Shown: positions 6,032 through 12,984 of the stretch, piece after piece
How the letters are laid out: every line of letters begins with the position of its first letter
Numbering within the stretch: the first letter of the stretch is position 1
Source of the DNA: Alphaproteobacteria bacterium
GTDB lineage: Bacteria; Pseudomonadota; Alphaproteobacteria; Rhizobiales; Aestuariivirgaceae
DNA: 12,984 bases
NCBI GenBank assembly: GCA_005884715.1
Contig: VAZZ01000383.1
Coordinates: 2,264 to 15,247 of the forward strand
Reading direction: 5' to 3'
Notes under the pieces: generated by a model
What the model was told of the DNA's origin: nothing
The model's database searches: none
What the model saw: the letters and a program-made list of their open reading frames with translations, nothing else
Program-made: the position numbers and the translations under genes

Positions 6032-8829
6032 TGCTTCAGGGCCTTACCTTTCTCACCCCCTGGGCGCTTGCCGCGATTGCAGCACTTCCGGTCATTTGGT
6101 GGCTCCTGCGCTTCACGCCGCCCAAGCCGCAGCATGTCCGGTTTCCGCCGCTCAGGCTGCTTCTCGAACTCGTGCCGCGCGAGGAACAGCCGGACAAGAC
6201 ACCTTGGTGGCTGCTGCTGCTGCGGCTGGCTCTCGCCGCCTTTCTGATTCTCGCCGTGGCCCATCCGTTGCTCGTGCCTAGCGATGCGACCCGCCTTGCC
6301 GGCAATCCGCTGCTCGTCGTCGTTGATGACAGCTGGGCGGCGGCCAAGGATTGGGACAGGCGGCTAGCTGTCCTGCAGGATCTGGCAGCCACCGCCCAGC
6401 AGGCGGGAGTGCCGGTGACGATCGCGGCGACTTCGCCGACGACGCGTCCTGCCGATTTGACACCGCAGGCTGCCCATGACGCGGAGAGCCGGATCACGGC
6501 GCTCAGCCCCAAGGCGCTGCAGCCGGACCGGCTGTCGCTGCTTGATCGCCTCACGCCGGCCTTCGCGGACAAAAGCGGCCTCAACGTCGTCTGGCTCTCG
6601 GACGGCCTCGATCACGGTACCGCAAATGCCTTTGCGCAAGGTTTGCTGGCGCTCAATGGCAACCAGGCACACCTCGAGGTGATCGCCGCTCCGGTGAACA
6701 CGCTGCCCCTGGCACTCGCAGCACCCGAGATCGAAGGCGGCCGCATGAAGATCGCAGCCCTGCGTCCGTCTTCTTCGTCACAGGGCATCAAGACCGTCGC
6801 GAAAGCGCTGGCCGGCAATGGCCGAAACCTGGCGGAAGCCACTTTGACATTCGGTCCCGATTCCCGGCGCGCCGAAGGCTTCATCGACTTGCCGCTTGAA
6901 TTGCGCAACGAGGTCCAGCGGGTCGAATTGTCCGATGAGCGCAATGCCGCCGCCAACTACCTTCTCGATGACCGCTGGCGCCGCAAGACGGTCAGCCTGA
7001 TGGCAGGCAGCACGCTTGAAACGGCGCAGCCCTTGCTCTCCCCGCTCTACTATGTGTCGCGGGCGCTCGAGCCCTATGCGGAGACCTCCGAGCCCAAGCA
7101 GGCTTCCGACCTCAAGAATGAACTCGATGCCGGGCTCTCGATCCTCGCGCTGGCGGATATCGGCGTGCTGGCGCAGGACGAACAGGACATGATTACAGGC
7201 TGGGTCGAGCGCGGCGGGCTGCTCTTGCGGTTCGCCGGCCCCAGAATGGCTGCCGCCCAGGATCCGCTGATTCCTGTCACCTTGCGCGAAGGCGGTCGCG
7301 CTTTGGGAAGTGCCTTATCCTGGGAAACGCCGCAGGCGCTGCAACCCTTCGCCGAGACCAGTCCATTTTCGGGAATCGCCCTCGACACTTCCGTTGTCGT
7401 CAATCGCCAGGTCCTTGCCGAGCCCGCCGCCGATCTTACCCCCAAGGTCTGGGCGAGCCTTGCCGATGGAACGCCCTTGGTGACCGCCGAACATCGCGGA
7501 AAAGGCATGATCGTTCTCTATCACGTCACCGCAAACGCCGATTGGTCGAATCTCCCCTTGTCTGGCATGTTCGTAGAAATGTTGCGTCGCATACTTGATC
7601 TGGCCCCCAGCGCCGGCAGTGGCGCCACTGCAGGCAGCCAAGAAGCCGCCAGCCAAGCGGCCTTCACGCCCCGCCGTGTGCTGACCGGCACGGGCGATTT
7701 CGCTGACCCTTCGCCCGATGCCGAGCCGATTGCGGCAGCCGATATCGACAATGCCAAGCCGACGCCGAACCATCCTGCCGGGCTCTATAATCGGGGCTCC
7801 CTCGAGCGCGCGATCAATCTGTCGATGCGCGAAGGCGATCTGAAACCGATGGGGGCGCTTCCGGCTGCGGCCCAATTACGCGGCATCGAGCGGGCACCTG
7901 CTGTGCCTCTTGCACCCTACCTCTTTGGCTTCGCCGCTCTGCTTTTCCTCGCCGACTGCATTGCCGCTCTGTGGCTCGCCGGCAGCTGGCACAGGCTCAA
8001 GGCCCGCCGGGCCGGTGCAGCTGTCATTGTCCTTCTGGCGATGGGTGCAGTCATTCGGCCAGATATCGTACGCGCGCAAGATGCCCCCGCCGACCAGTTT
8101 GCCTTGAACAATACGCTGCAGACCAAACTCGCTTATGTCGAGACAGGTGATGCGCAAGTCGATGAGATCAGCCGGCAGGGCCTCACCGGCCTCGACAACA
8201 TCCTGGTCGAGCGCACCTCAGTCGAGCCAGGCGAGCCGGTCGCCATCAATCTCGATCGCGATGAGATTGTCTTCTTTCCGCTGATCTACTGGCCCATTCT
8301 GCCCAATGCGCAGGCGCCATCGCCCGCAGCCCTCGCCAAGCTCAACACCTATATCAAGAATGGCTGCACGATCTTCTTCGACACGCGCGAGGATGGCGCC
8401 GACCTGAACAGTCTCGCCGGCGAGGTCTCGGGTGCCACGCTGGCGCTGCGCCGCGTGGTCGAAAAACTCGATATCCCGCCGATCGAGCCGGTTCCTCCCG
8501 ATCATGTCCTGACTAAAGCCTTCTATCTTCTGCAGTCTTTCCCCGGACGCTATGAGCGCGGCCAGCTCTGGGTTGAATCAGGTGAAGGCGGAACAGGGTC
8601 CGGCAATGCCGATGGCGTGACATCGGTCATCATCGGCGCCAATGACTATGCCGCGGCCTGGGCCCAGGACAATCGTGGCCAGCCGCTCTACGCGACGATG
8701 CCCGGTGGCGACCGCCAGCGTGAATTCGCTTATCGGACCGGCGTCAACATCGTGATGTATGCGCTGACCGGCAACTACAAAGCCGATCAGGTGCATGTCC
8801 CGGCATTGCTTGAAAGGCTTGGGCAATGA
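6031..8829 (+). CDS. BatA-like N-terminus / DUF4159 C-terminus membrane protein
   Basis: This 932-residue protein starts with two membrane helices (about 9-27 and 58-80) around the FLTPWALAAIAALPVIWWLLR and HVRFPPLRLL segments typical of the aerotolerance-regulator BatA N-terminus. A VWA-like region follows, with a degenerate metal motif DDSWA (99-103, last Ser lost) and VWLSDG (187-192). A long linking region with a GATase1-like look spans roughly 330-520. Two more helices lie near 628-650 and 661-675. The DUF4159 domain starts at about 690 (FALNNTLQTKLAYVETGD) and includes LIYWPIL and FFDTRED. The large parts are probably outside the cytoplasm or facing one side of the inner membrane; I cannot fix the topology. 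AAGGA stands 7 nt before the ATG, which overlaps the DUF58 stop by 1 nt. The end overlaps the next gene as ATGA. It is probably a membrane partner of the MoxR ATPase; its biological role is unknown. Confidence 0.9.
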   Translation: MLQGLTFLTPWALAAIAALPVIWWLLRFTPPKPQHVRFPPLRLLLELVPREEQPDKTPWWLLLLRLALAAFLILAVAHPLLVPSDATRLAGNPLLVVVDDSWAAAKDWDRRLAVLQDLAATAQQAGVPVTIAATSPTTRPADLTPQAAHDAESRITALSPKALQPDRLSLLDRLTPAFADKSGLNVVWLSDGLDHGTANAFAQGLLALNGNQAHLEVIAAPVNTLPLALAAPEIEGGRMKIAALRPSSSSQGIKTVAKALAGNGRNLAEATLTFGPDSRRAEGFIDLPLELRNEVQRVELSDERNAAANYLLDDRWRRKTVSLMAGSTLETAQPLLSPLYYVSRALEPYAETSEPKQASDLKNELDAGLSILALADIGVLAQDEQDMITGWVERGGLLLRFAGPRMAAAQDPLIPVTLREGGRALGSALSWETPQALQPFAETSPFSGIALDTSVVVNRQVLAEPAADLTPKVWASLADGTPLVTAEHRGKGMIVLYHVTANADWSNLPLSGMFVEMLRRILDLAPSAGSGATAGSQEAASQAAFTPRRVLTGTGDFADPSPDAEPIAAADIDNAKPTPNHPAGLYNRGSLERAINLSMREGDLKPMGALPAAAQLRGIERAPAVPLAPYLFGFAALLFLADCIAALWLAGSWHRLKARRAGAAVIVLLAMGAVIRPDIVRAQDAPADQFALNNTLQTKLAYVETGDAQVDEISRQGLTGLDNILVERTSVEPGEPVAINLDRDEIVFFPLIYWPILPNAQAPSPAALAKLNTYIKNGCTIFFDTREDGADLNSLAGEVSGATLALRRVVEKLDIPPIEPVPPDHVLTKAFYLLQSFPGRYERGQLWVESGEGGTGSGNADGVTSVIIGANDYAAAWAQDNRGQPLYATMPGGDRQREFAYRTGVNIVMYALTGNYKADQVHVPALLERLGQ

Positions 8830-10889
8830 ACTGGGATTTCAACATCGCCCCCTTGCTGCCCTGGCCAGCTTTGGCCGCGCTTGCGGCGGCCGGCCTTGTC
8901 TTCATCGCCGTCTCGGTGCTGACGCGCGGGCGCGGCTGGATATTGCGCGGCCTCGCTCTCGCCTTGCTGCTGGCCGCCCTCGTCAATCCGAGCCTGCGCA
9001 ACGAAGACCGCGAGTCGCTCTCCGATATCGCCATTGCCGTCGTCGATCAGAGCCGCAGCCAGAGTTTTGGTGACCGCGCGGCCCGTACCGAACGCGCCCT
9101 CGGCGATCTCTAGCAGGCGGTGGCGCGCCTCAGCAACACCGAACTGCGCGTCGTGACCGTCACATCGAATGTCTCGGCCGAGAACGATGGCACGCGGCTG
9201 TTCACGGCCCTGAATGAAGCTCTGTCGGAAGTGCCGCCGGAACGCTTTGCCGGTGCGGTGTTCATCACCGACGGCCAGGTCCATGATGTGCCGAAGGACG
9301 CGGACAAGCTCGGGCTCAATGCGCCGCTGCATGGCCTCATCACCGGCAGCCGCAAGGAGATCGACCGGCGCATCGTCATCGAGCAGTCTCCGCGCTTCGG
9401 CATTGTCGGCAAGGAACAAACTGTCCGCTTCAGGGTCGAGGAGACTGGCAATCAGCCAGGTCCGATCGGCGTCACCATTCGCCTCAACAACGGCGAGGAA
9501 CGGAATATCGAGGTCCAATCCGGCCAGAGCATGTCGCTGCCGGTGCTGGTCGATCATGGCGGCCAGAACATCACCGAAATTATCGCCGATCCATTGCCCG
9601 GCGAAATCACGGAGCAGAACAACCGAGCCATCTCGATCATCGAGGGCATTCGCGACCGCTTGCGGGTGCTGCTGGTGTCGGGCGAACCGCATCCGGGCGA
9701 GCGCACCTGGAGAAACCTGCTGAAGGCCGATGCCTCCGTCGATCTCGTCCACTTCACTATCTTGCGCCCGCCCGAGAAGCAGGATGGCACGCCGATCAAG
9801 GAACTGTCGCTTATCGCATTCCCGACCCGCGAGCTGTTCGTCGAGAAGCTCGACGAGTTCGATCTCATCATCTTCGACCGCTATCAGCGGCATGGCATCC
9901 TGCCGATGATGTATCTGGCCAACATCGCTGACTATGTGAAGCGCGGCGGTGCCGTGCTGATTGCCGCCGGCCCCGACTTCGCCGCCGAGGATGGGCTTTA
10001 CAACACGCCGCTCAACGCGGTGCTGCAGGTCGTGCCCTCTGGCCAGGTCCTCGAAGGCGGCTTCAAGCCGCAGGTCACCGATCGCGGCCAGCGTCATCCG
10101 GTGACTCGCGGCCTTCCCGGGGCCGAAGGGAAGACACCCAAATGGGGTCGCTGGTTCAGACTGGTCGACGCCCAGGCTGAATCAGGCGAGGTCGTCATGT
10201 CGGGCCTCGACAACAAGCCGCTTCTCGTGCTCTCGCGCGAGGAGCAAGGCCGTCTCGCACTTCTCTTATCCGATCACGGGTGGCTGTGGGCGCGTGGCTA
10301 TGAAGGCGGCGGGCCCCAGACCGAATTGCTGCGCCGACTCGCCCATTGGCTGATGAAGGAGCCAGATCTCGAGGAAGAGTATCTGAGCGGCAAGCAGGAC
10401 AACGACAATATCGTCATCGAACGCCGCACCATGGCAGACACGGCGGCCCCGGTAACGGTGACCCTGCCCTCAGGCGCCACACGCCAGATCGAACTGAAGC
10501 AAGTGACACCTGGCGTCTGGCGTGCCGGCTTGCCGGTGACCGAGCCCGGCATTCACCGCCTCGCCGATGGCAAGCTCACTGCCGCCGTCGCGATCGGCAG
10601 TGCCGATCCCAAGGAGACGGCTGACCCGGTGGCGACCGAAGCCAAGCTCGCACCTGCAGCCAAGGCGTCAGGGGGTGGTCTGTTCTGGCTTGAGGATTAT
10701 TCGAACTTGCCGCGCATCGGCAAGGCCGATGCCGGCCGCCAGATGGCGGGGTCCGGCTGGCTCGATTTCAAGGCAAACAATGCGCACCGCGTTCGCGCCG
10801 TGCACGAACTGCCGCTCTTCTCAACGCTGGGCAGTCTCGCTTTGCTGCTCATGGGCTTTGCCGCCATGTGGTATCGCGAAGGCCGTTAG
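8826..10889 (+). pseudogene. Large membrane protein with VWA-like and GATase1-like domains, interrupted by in-frame TAG
   Basis: From the ATG at 8826 (ATGA overlap with the previous stop, AAAGG upstream) one frame runs to 10889, 688 codons in all, with a single TAG at 9111-9113 (codon 96). Similarity of type continues smoothly across it: ARTERALGDL before, QAVARLSNTELRVVTV after. Two N-terminal helices lie at about 10-33 and 37-54. The VWA-like domain has an intact DxSxS motif (DQSRS, 74-78) and a TDG (148-150), so the stop falls between the two metal-binding motifs. From about 279 to 440 comes a Rossmann-like GATase1-type domain (LRVLLVSGEPHPGERTW, FDLIIFDRYQR, YVKRGGAVLIAAGP). A last helix sits near 664-683 (LGSLALLLMGFAAMWY). 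The domain layout complements the previous gene, and it is the fourth gene of the MoxR operon. A CAG or AAG codon mutated to TAG is the simplest explanation. The downstream piece could start at GTG 9120, but without the helices. Confidence 0.82.
9111..9113 (+). other. In-frame amber stop (TAG) splitting the last gene of the MoxR operon
   Basis: The codons around it read GAT CTC TAG CAG GCG GTG. The upstream and downstream frames are the same, so no indel is needed; changing one base restores a single 687-residue protein. CAG (Gln) is one step from TAG, and the next codon is CAG. I see nothing nearby, such as a hairpin directly after the stop, that would argue for programmed readthrough. Confidence 0.85.
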
Positions 10890-10937
10890 ATCACGATGAG
10901 TTTTGGATCGAGTTAATCCAAACTCATAAACGTGGTC
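10889..10937. repeat. Long imperfect inverted repeat at a convergent gene junction
   Basis: The core arms are ATGAGTTTTGGAT (10896-10908) and ATCCAAACTCAT (10916-10927), which pair with one bulged T around the 7-nt loop CGAGTTA. Outer arms GATCACG (10889-10895) and CGTGGTC (10931-10937) extend the stem with one mismatch. It fills the 52-nt space between two convergent genes, so it may act as a two-way transcription end or protect the 3' end. No T-run follows on either strand, so it is not a classical intrinsic terminator. The layout resembles dispersed palindromic intergenic repeats of rhizobia, but only one copy is in this window. Confidence 0.6.
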
Positions 10938-10940
10938 GAT

Positions 10941-10954
10941 TCTAATACGTTAGA
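10941..10954. repeat. Short perfect hairpin overlapping the GNAT stop codon
   Basis: TCTAA (10941-10945) and TTAGA (10950-10954) form a 5-bp stem around a TACG loop. It covers the stop codon (10942-10944) and the last codons of the minus-strand acetyltransferase gene. It directly follows the larger palindrome and could be part of the same repeat element. Confidence 0.4.
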
Positions 10955-11517
10955 GTGGCATTCTTACGAAAAACCGGTGCCCACTTCTTCGCATCCCGCT
11001 CTGAGAGTTCAGCGAAGCGATAAGGCGGCAGCACGAGACCTTTCGCCAAGGCCAGCGCCCCCTCGGCCAGTTCAAGATAGAGCAACCGCTCGGGATCGAC
11101 CGGACCCGGAAGCTCGATCTGGCCATGCGGGACCTTCTTGAAGCCGACGCGCGCATAATAGGGTGCATCGCCTACCAGGATGACAAGGCGGTGGCCAAGC
11201 GCCTTGGCCTTGTCGAGACCAGTCCGCATCAAAGCGCGCCCGATGCCGATATTCTGCCGATCCGGGTGGACGGCGAGCGGTCCCAGCAGCAGGGCATCGA
11301 TACCGGCTTCGCCGATTTTGAGCGGCCAGAAACTGATGGCGCCGGTCAGCCCGAAGCCCGTTTCGCACGTGACGAGGGAGAGCCCCTCAATGGCGGTATT
11401 GCCTTCGCGCAGCCGATACGATGTCTTGGCCGAGCGGCTGAGACCGAAGGTCAGGTCGAGAAGGTGTTCTGTGGCAGGTTGATCGGCAGCTAGCGCCACC
11501 TCGACGGTGATGGACAT
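10942..11517 (-). CDS. GNAT-family N-acetyltransferase (YhbS-like)
   Basis: This 191-residue protein from the ATG at 11517 has a full GNAT fold. The acetyl-CoA binding motif A is seen as LLLGPLAVHPDRQNIGIGRA (76-95), where Q88-x-x-G91-x-G93 fits the (R/Q)-x-x-G-x-(G/A) pyrophosphate loop. It is followed by a helix, the strand HRLVILVGD, and YYARVGFKKV, the usual motif B tyrosine and F-x-K ending. The pattern is closest to the YhbS/COG3153 group, which transfers acetyl groups to unknown acceptors. No membrane segment is seen, so it is cytosolic. GGAA lies 6 nt before the ATG. The open frame extends to 11589 but the extra 24 residues are low-complexity polar and lack the fold. It is converged upon by the MoxR operon and has its own 184-nt upstream gap. 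The substrate cannot be predicted. Confidence 0.87.
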   Translation of the reverse strand: MSITVEVALAADQPATEHLLDLTFGLSRSAKTSYRLREGNTAIEGLSLVTCETGFGLTGAISFWPLKIGEAGIDALLLGPLAVHPDRQNIGIGRALMRTGLDKAKALGHRLVILVGDAPYYARVGFKKVPHGQIELPGPVDPERLLYLELAEGALALAKGLVLPPYRFAELSERDAKKWAPVFRKNATLTY

Positions 11518-11701
11518 GGTGGATTCCGTTGGGTCTGAGACTGCACTGGCCCCAGAGACGGAATCATCCGCGGATCGGGGGCGATTCAACGCGCGAAAGC
11601 GCCGATCGGTCTCGTCGTCGCAAGCGACAGGGCATTTGCAATATCCGCTTCATGGGCGCGCCCTTAACATGGCGAGGCCCTCCCGTAAACACCTAACTCA
11701 T
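11518..11701. other. Intergenic region upstream of the acetyltransferase gene
   Basis: These 184 bp lie between the small Nudix gene stop and the acetyltransferase start, both on the minus strand, so a promoter for the acetyltransferase is expected here. The one clear element is a 10-bp perfect palindrome GGGCGCGCCC at 11654-11663. A minus-strand frame of 29 codons (11653-11564), rich in Arg, is present but has no supporting signal. I could not place a convincing -35/-10 pair. Confidence 0.4.
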
Positions 11702-12157
11702 TTACCAGTGAGCAGACGGCCTCGTCCCGGTGGTGATCTCGGCTATCCGTCGCCTCGTCCCGCCGGTCGTGCCGTCAGGCAGGCCGGTCACGGGGAAAAA
11801 GCCGGCTTCCTTTATCTCCACTGTCGGTTTCCACGCCTGCCGGCTGAATTTGCGGATGACGAAACAAACGACATGGTCGCCGCGGAATTTCGCATCGTTC
11901 GAGAACAGGCCATGAAATACTGGCGTTCCCTCGATGACGATACCCCCCTCCTCTTTGACCTCGCGGCTCACCGCGTCGTAGATCGTCTCACCGCGTTCGA
12001 CGCCACCACCGGGCAGAAGCCAGCCCGGCGCATAGCTGTGCCGCACCAGGAAGATGCGGCCTTCCTCGTCGAATACCGCAGCCCTGACTCCCAGCGTCAT
12101 GCCCCTGCGGAGCCTGAACCATGGTTGCATCAAAAGCAGGTGAAAACGACTGGCCAT
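11702..12157 (-). CDS. Nudix hydrolase
   Basis: A 151-residue single-domain Nudix protein. The catalytic box at residues 51-73 fits GX5EX7REUXEEXGU exactly: Gly51, Glu57, Arg65-Glu66, Glu69-Glu70, Gly72 and Ile73. The preceding strand region VRAAVFDEEGRIFLVRHSY and WLLPGGG is typical. Nudix enzymes hydrolyse nucleoside diphosphates linked to another moiety; the substrate here is not evident. The N-terminus (MASRFHLLLMQPWFRLRRGM) is basic and hydrophobic, but not a convincing signal peptide. The ATG at 12157 has AAGGA 6 nt upstream. The longer open frame to 12442 runs antisense to the ABC transporter gene and is rejected. It diverges from that gene over 46 bp. The family call is firm. Confidence 0.9.
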   Translation of the reverse strand: MASRFHLLLMQPWFRLRRGMTLGVRAAVFDEEGRIFLVRHSYAPGWLLPGGGVERGETIYDAVSREVKEEGGIVIEGTPVFHGLFSNDAKFRGDHVVCFVIRKFSRQAWKPTVEIKEAGFFPVTGLPDGTTGGTRRRIAEITTGTRPSAHW

Positions 12158-12203
12158 CGCGTGTCCTTGAGTCGGGCGGGCAATCACAGTAAAGCCAAGC
12201 AAA
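12158..12203. promoter_or_regulatory. Short divergent promoter region between Nudix and ABC transporter genes
   Basis: Only 46 bp separate the two outward-facing starts, so their promoters must overlap each other or the coding ends. AAGGA for the Nudix gene is at 12164-12168 on the minus strand. TTGAGT at 12167-12172 on the plus strand is a possible weak -35, but no good -10 follows at the right distance. Confidence 0.35.
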
Positions 12204-12984
12204 ATGAAACAGATCTTCCGCATCTTTCTTTCGGCCGAGGAGACCAGGCCCTGGGCCGTAGTGCTTTGCCTACTGCTTTCAGGCTTCGCCGAGGCAATCA
12301 GTATTACCGCACTTTTGCCGACGATCCAGTCGATTACCAGCGAAGGTATCGGCAAGGGCACTAGTTCTCCCGCGATGATGTTCATCGACAATTTCATGTC
12401 GGGCCTCGGGATCGCGCCCAATCTGCCCAATCTCATTCTCATCGTCGTGATCTTCTTTTCGCTGAAGACACTCCTGGCTTTCGTCGCGTTGTCTTATGCG
12501 GGCTACGCGATTGCCGGCGTTTCCACCGGCCTGCGGCGCAAGCTGATCAAGGCTCTGTTTGGCGCGCGCTGGAGTTTCTACACGCAACTGCAGACCGGGC
12601 GCATCGCCAACATCATCAGCGGCGAGGCGGCCAATGCCGGTATGGCCTATTTCGTCGCGGCCCAGGTCATGGCATTTTCCGTTCAGGGCATCATCTACAC
12701 CATTGTCGCGTTCATGGTCGATTGGAGGCTGGCTTTGCTTGGCCTTTTGGTCGGCGGGGGCATTGCCGCATCCCTCAACTGGCTGGTTAGGGTCGCTAAG
12801 CGAGCCGGCTACAAGCGCGCTGGTCGGACCTCGGATCTTACGACCTTCATCACCGACATGATGAACAACATCAAGCCGCTGAAGACGATGAACCGCTACG
12901 ATCGGCTGGTCGGCGAAATGGGCCTGATCCTCAAGCGCTTGCGCAAGGCCCTGGTGACGCGCGAACTCGCCCGCCAGGGCCTCA
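12204..12984 (+). CDS. ABC exporter, transmembrane-domain part (truncated by window edge)
   Basis: From the ATG at 12204 an open frame continues to the right edge (260 codons) and begins MKQIFRIFLSAEETRPWAVV. It has the type I ABC exporter membrane layout: a first helix at about 18-40 (VVLCLLLSGFAEAISITALLP), the D-N-F segment before the second helix (NLILIVVIFFSLKTLLAFVAL), then a long cytoplasmic coupling stretch GVSTGLRRKLIKALFGARWSF with TQLQTGRIANIISGEA, followed by two more helices around VQGIIYTIVAFMV and LALLGLLVGGGI. The segment TTFITDMMNNIKPLKTMNRYDR is the usual intracellular helix after them. The ATPase domain should follow outside the window. Which substrate is exported cannot be told; lipid, peptide or polysaccharide-related exporters share this layout. 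There is no strong SD; the nearest purine-rich stretch is AAAGCCAAG. A plus-strand frame at 11507-12364 overlapping this start is antisense to the Nudix gene and is not used. Confidence 0.87.
   Translation, partial: MKQIFRIFLSAEETRPWAVVLCLLLSGFAEAISITALLPTIQSITSEGIGKGTSSPAMMFIDNFMSGLGIAPNLPNLILIVVIFFSLKTLLAFVALSYAGYAIAGVSTGLRRKLIKALFGARWSFYTQLQTGRIANIISGEAANAGMAYFVAAQVMAFSVQGIIYTIVAFMVDWRLALLGLLVGGGIAASLNWLVRVAKRAGYKRAGRTSDLTTFITDMMNNIKPLKTMNRYDRLVGEMGLILKRLRKALVTRELARQGL

Noticed and set aside
9111..9113. TAG decoded as pyrrolysine or another programmed residue
   Set aside because: No readthrough signal is visible, the lineage is not known for amber recoding, and other interrupted genes in the window suggest mutation or error.
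8787..10097. 436-codon minus-strand open frame
   Set aside because: It is antisense to the GATase/VWA membrane protein, crosses into the preceding gene, has no start signal and shows no recognisable domain. Long antisense frames are common in GC-rich DNA.
11564..11653. 29-codon Arg-rich minus-strand ORF upstream of the GNAT gene
   Set aside because: It has no SD, no overlap with neighbours and biased composition; it is more likely chance.
11507..12364. 285-codon plus-strand open frame
   Set aside because: It runs antisense to the Nudix gene, whose catalytic box is perfect, and overlaps the ABC transporter start. The composition is low-complexity Arg/Pro-rich.

Overview
The window is high-GC and densely packed with genes. 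Gene content and order point to an alphaproteobacterium, most likely Hyphomicrobiales (Rhizobiales). This is inferred from the set DUF1285 / CoA-pyrophosphatase-type Nudix / CCA-adding enzyme running divergently from moxR / DUF58 / BatA-DUF4159 / large membrane protein. No rRNA, tRNA, CRISPR array, insertion sequence or integrase is visible.

Layout: (1) Positions 1-4018 are one minus-strand gene train. Read in its own direction it runs DUF1285 (4018-3425), CoA-type Nudix hydrolase (3428-2807, frameshifted), CCA tRNA nucleotidyltransferase (2810-1587), small cupin (1554-1189), a candidate 51-codon ORF (1192-1037), a pteridine-reductase-like SDR (FolM type, ending at 256) and the start of folB (252 to the window edge). 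Most junctions are 4-nt ATGA overlaps, so translation is probably coupled. (2) Positions 4121-10889 are a plus-strand operon of four genes with 1- to 9-nt spacings or overlaps: a MoxR AAA+ ATPase, a soluble DUF58 protein, a 932-aa membrane protein with BatA-like N-terminus and DUF4159 C-terminus, and a second large membrane protein with a VWA-like domain and a GATase1-like domain. (3) A hairpin-rich convergent junction (10889-10954) separates this operon from a minus-strand GNAT acetyltransferase (11517-10942). (4) A small Nudix hydrolase (12157-11702, minus) diverges over 46 bp from an ABC exporter gene that runs off the right edge (12204 onward, plus).

How the genes may work together: the SDR and FolB both act on reduced pterins. 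The MoxR operon resembles other MoxR/VWA pairs, in which the ATPase is thought to act as a chaperone or remodelling factor on VWA proteins. Here there are three VWA-like partners, and the metal-binding (MIDAS) residues become more complete from the first to the last. The function of this operon is not established and it is the least understood system in the window.

Most striking observation: two genes are clearly interrupted and a third probably is. The last gene of the MoxR operon carries an in-frame TAG inside its VWA-like domain. The CoA-type Nudix gene needs a one-base frame shift to join its two halves. The SDR's best start signal (SD plus ATG at 1040) is out of frame with its body. The sequence alone cannot show whether these are consensus errors, real pseudogenes or recoding.
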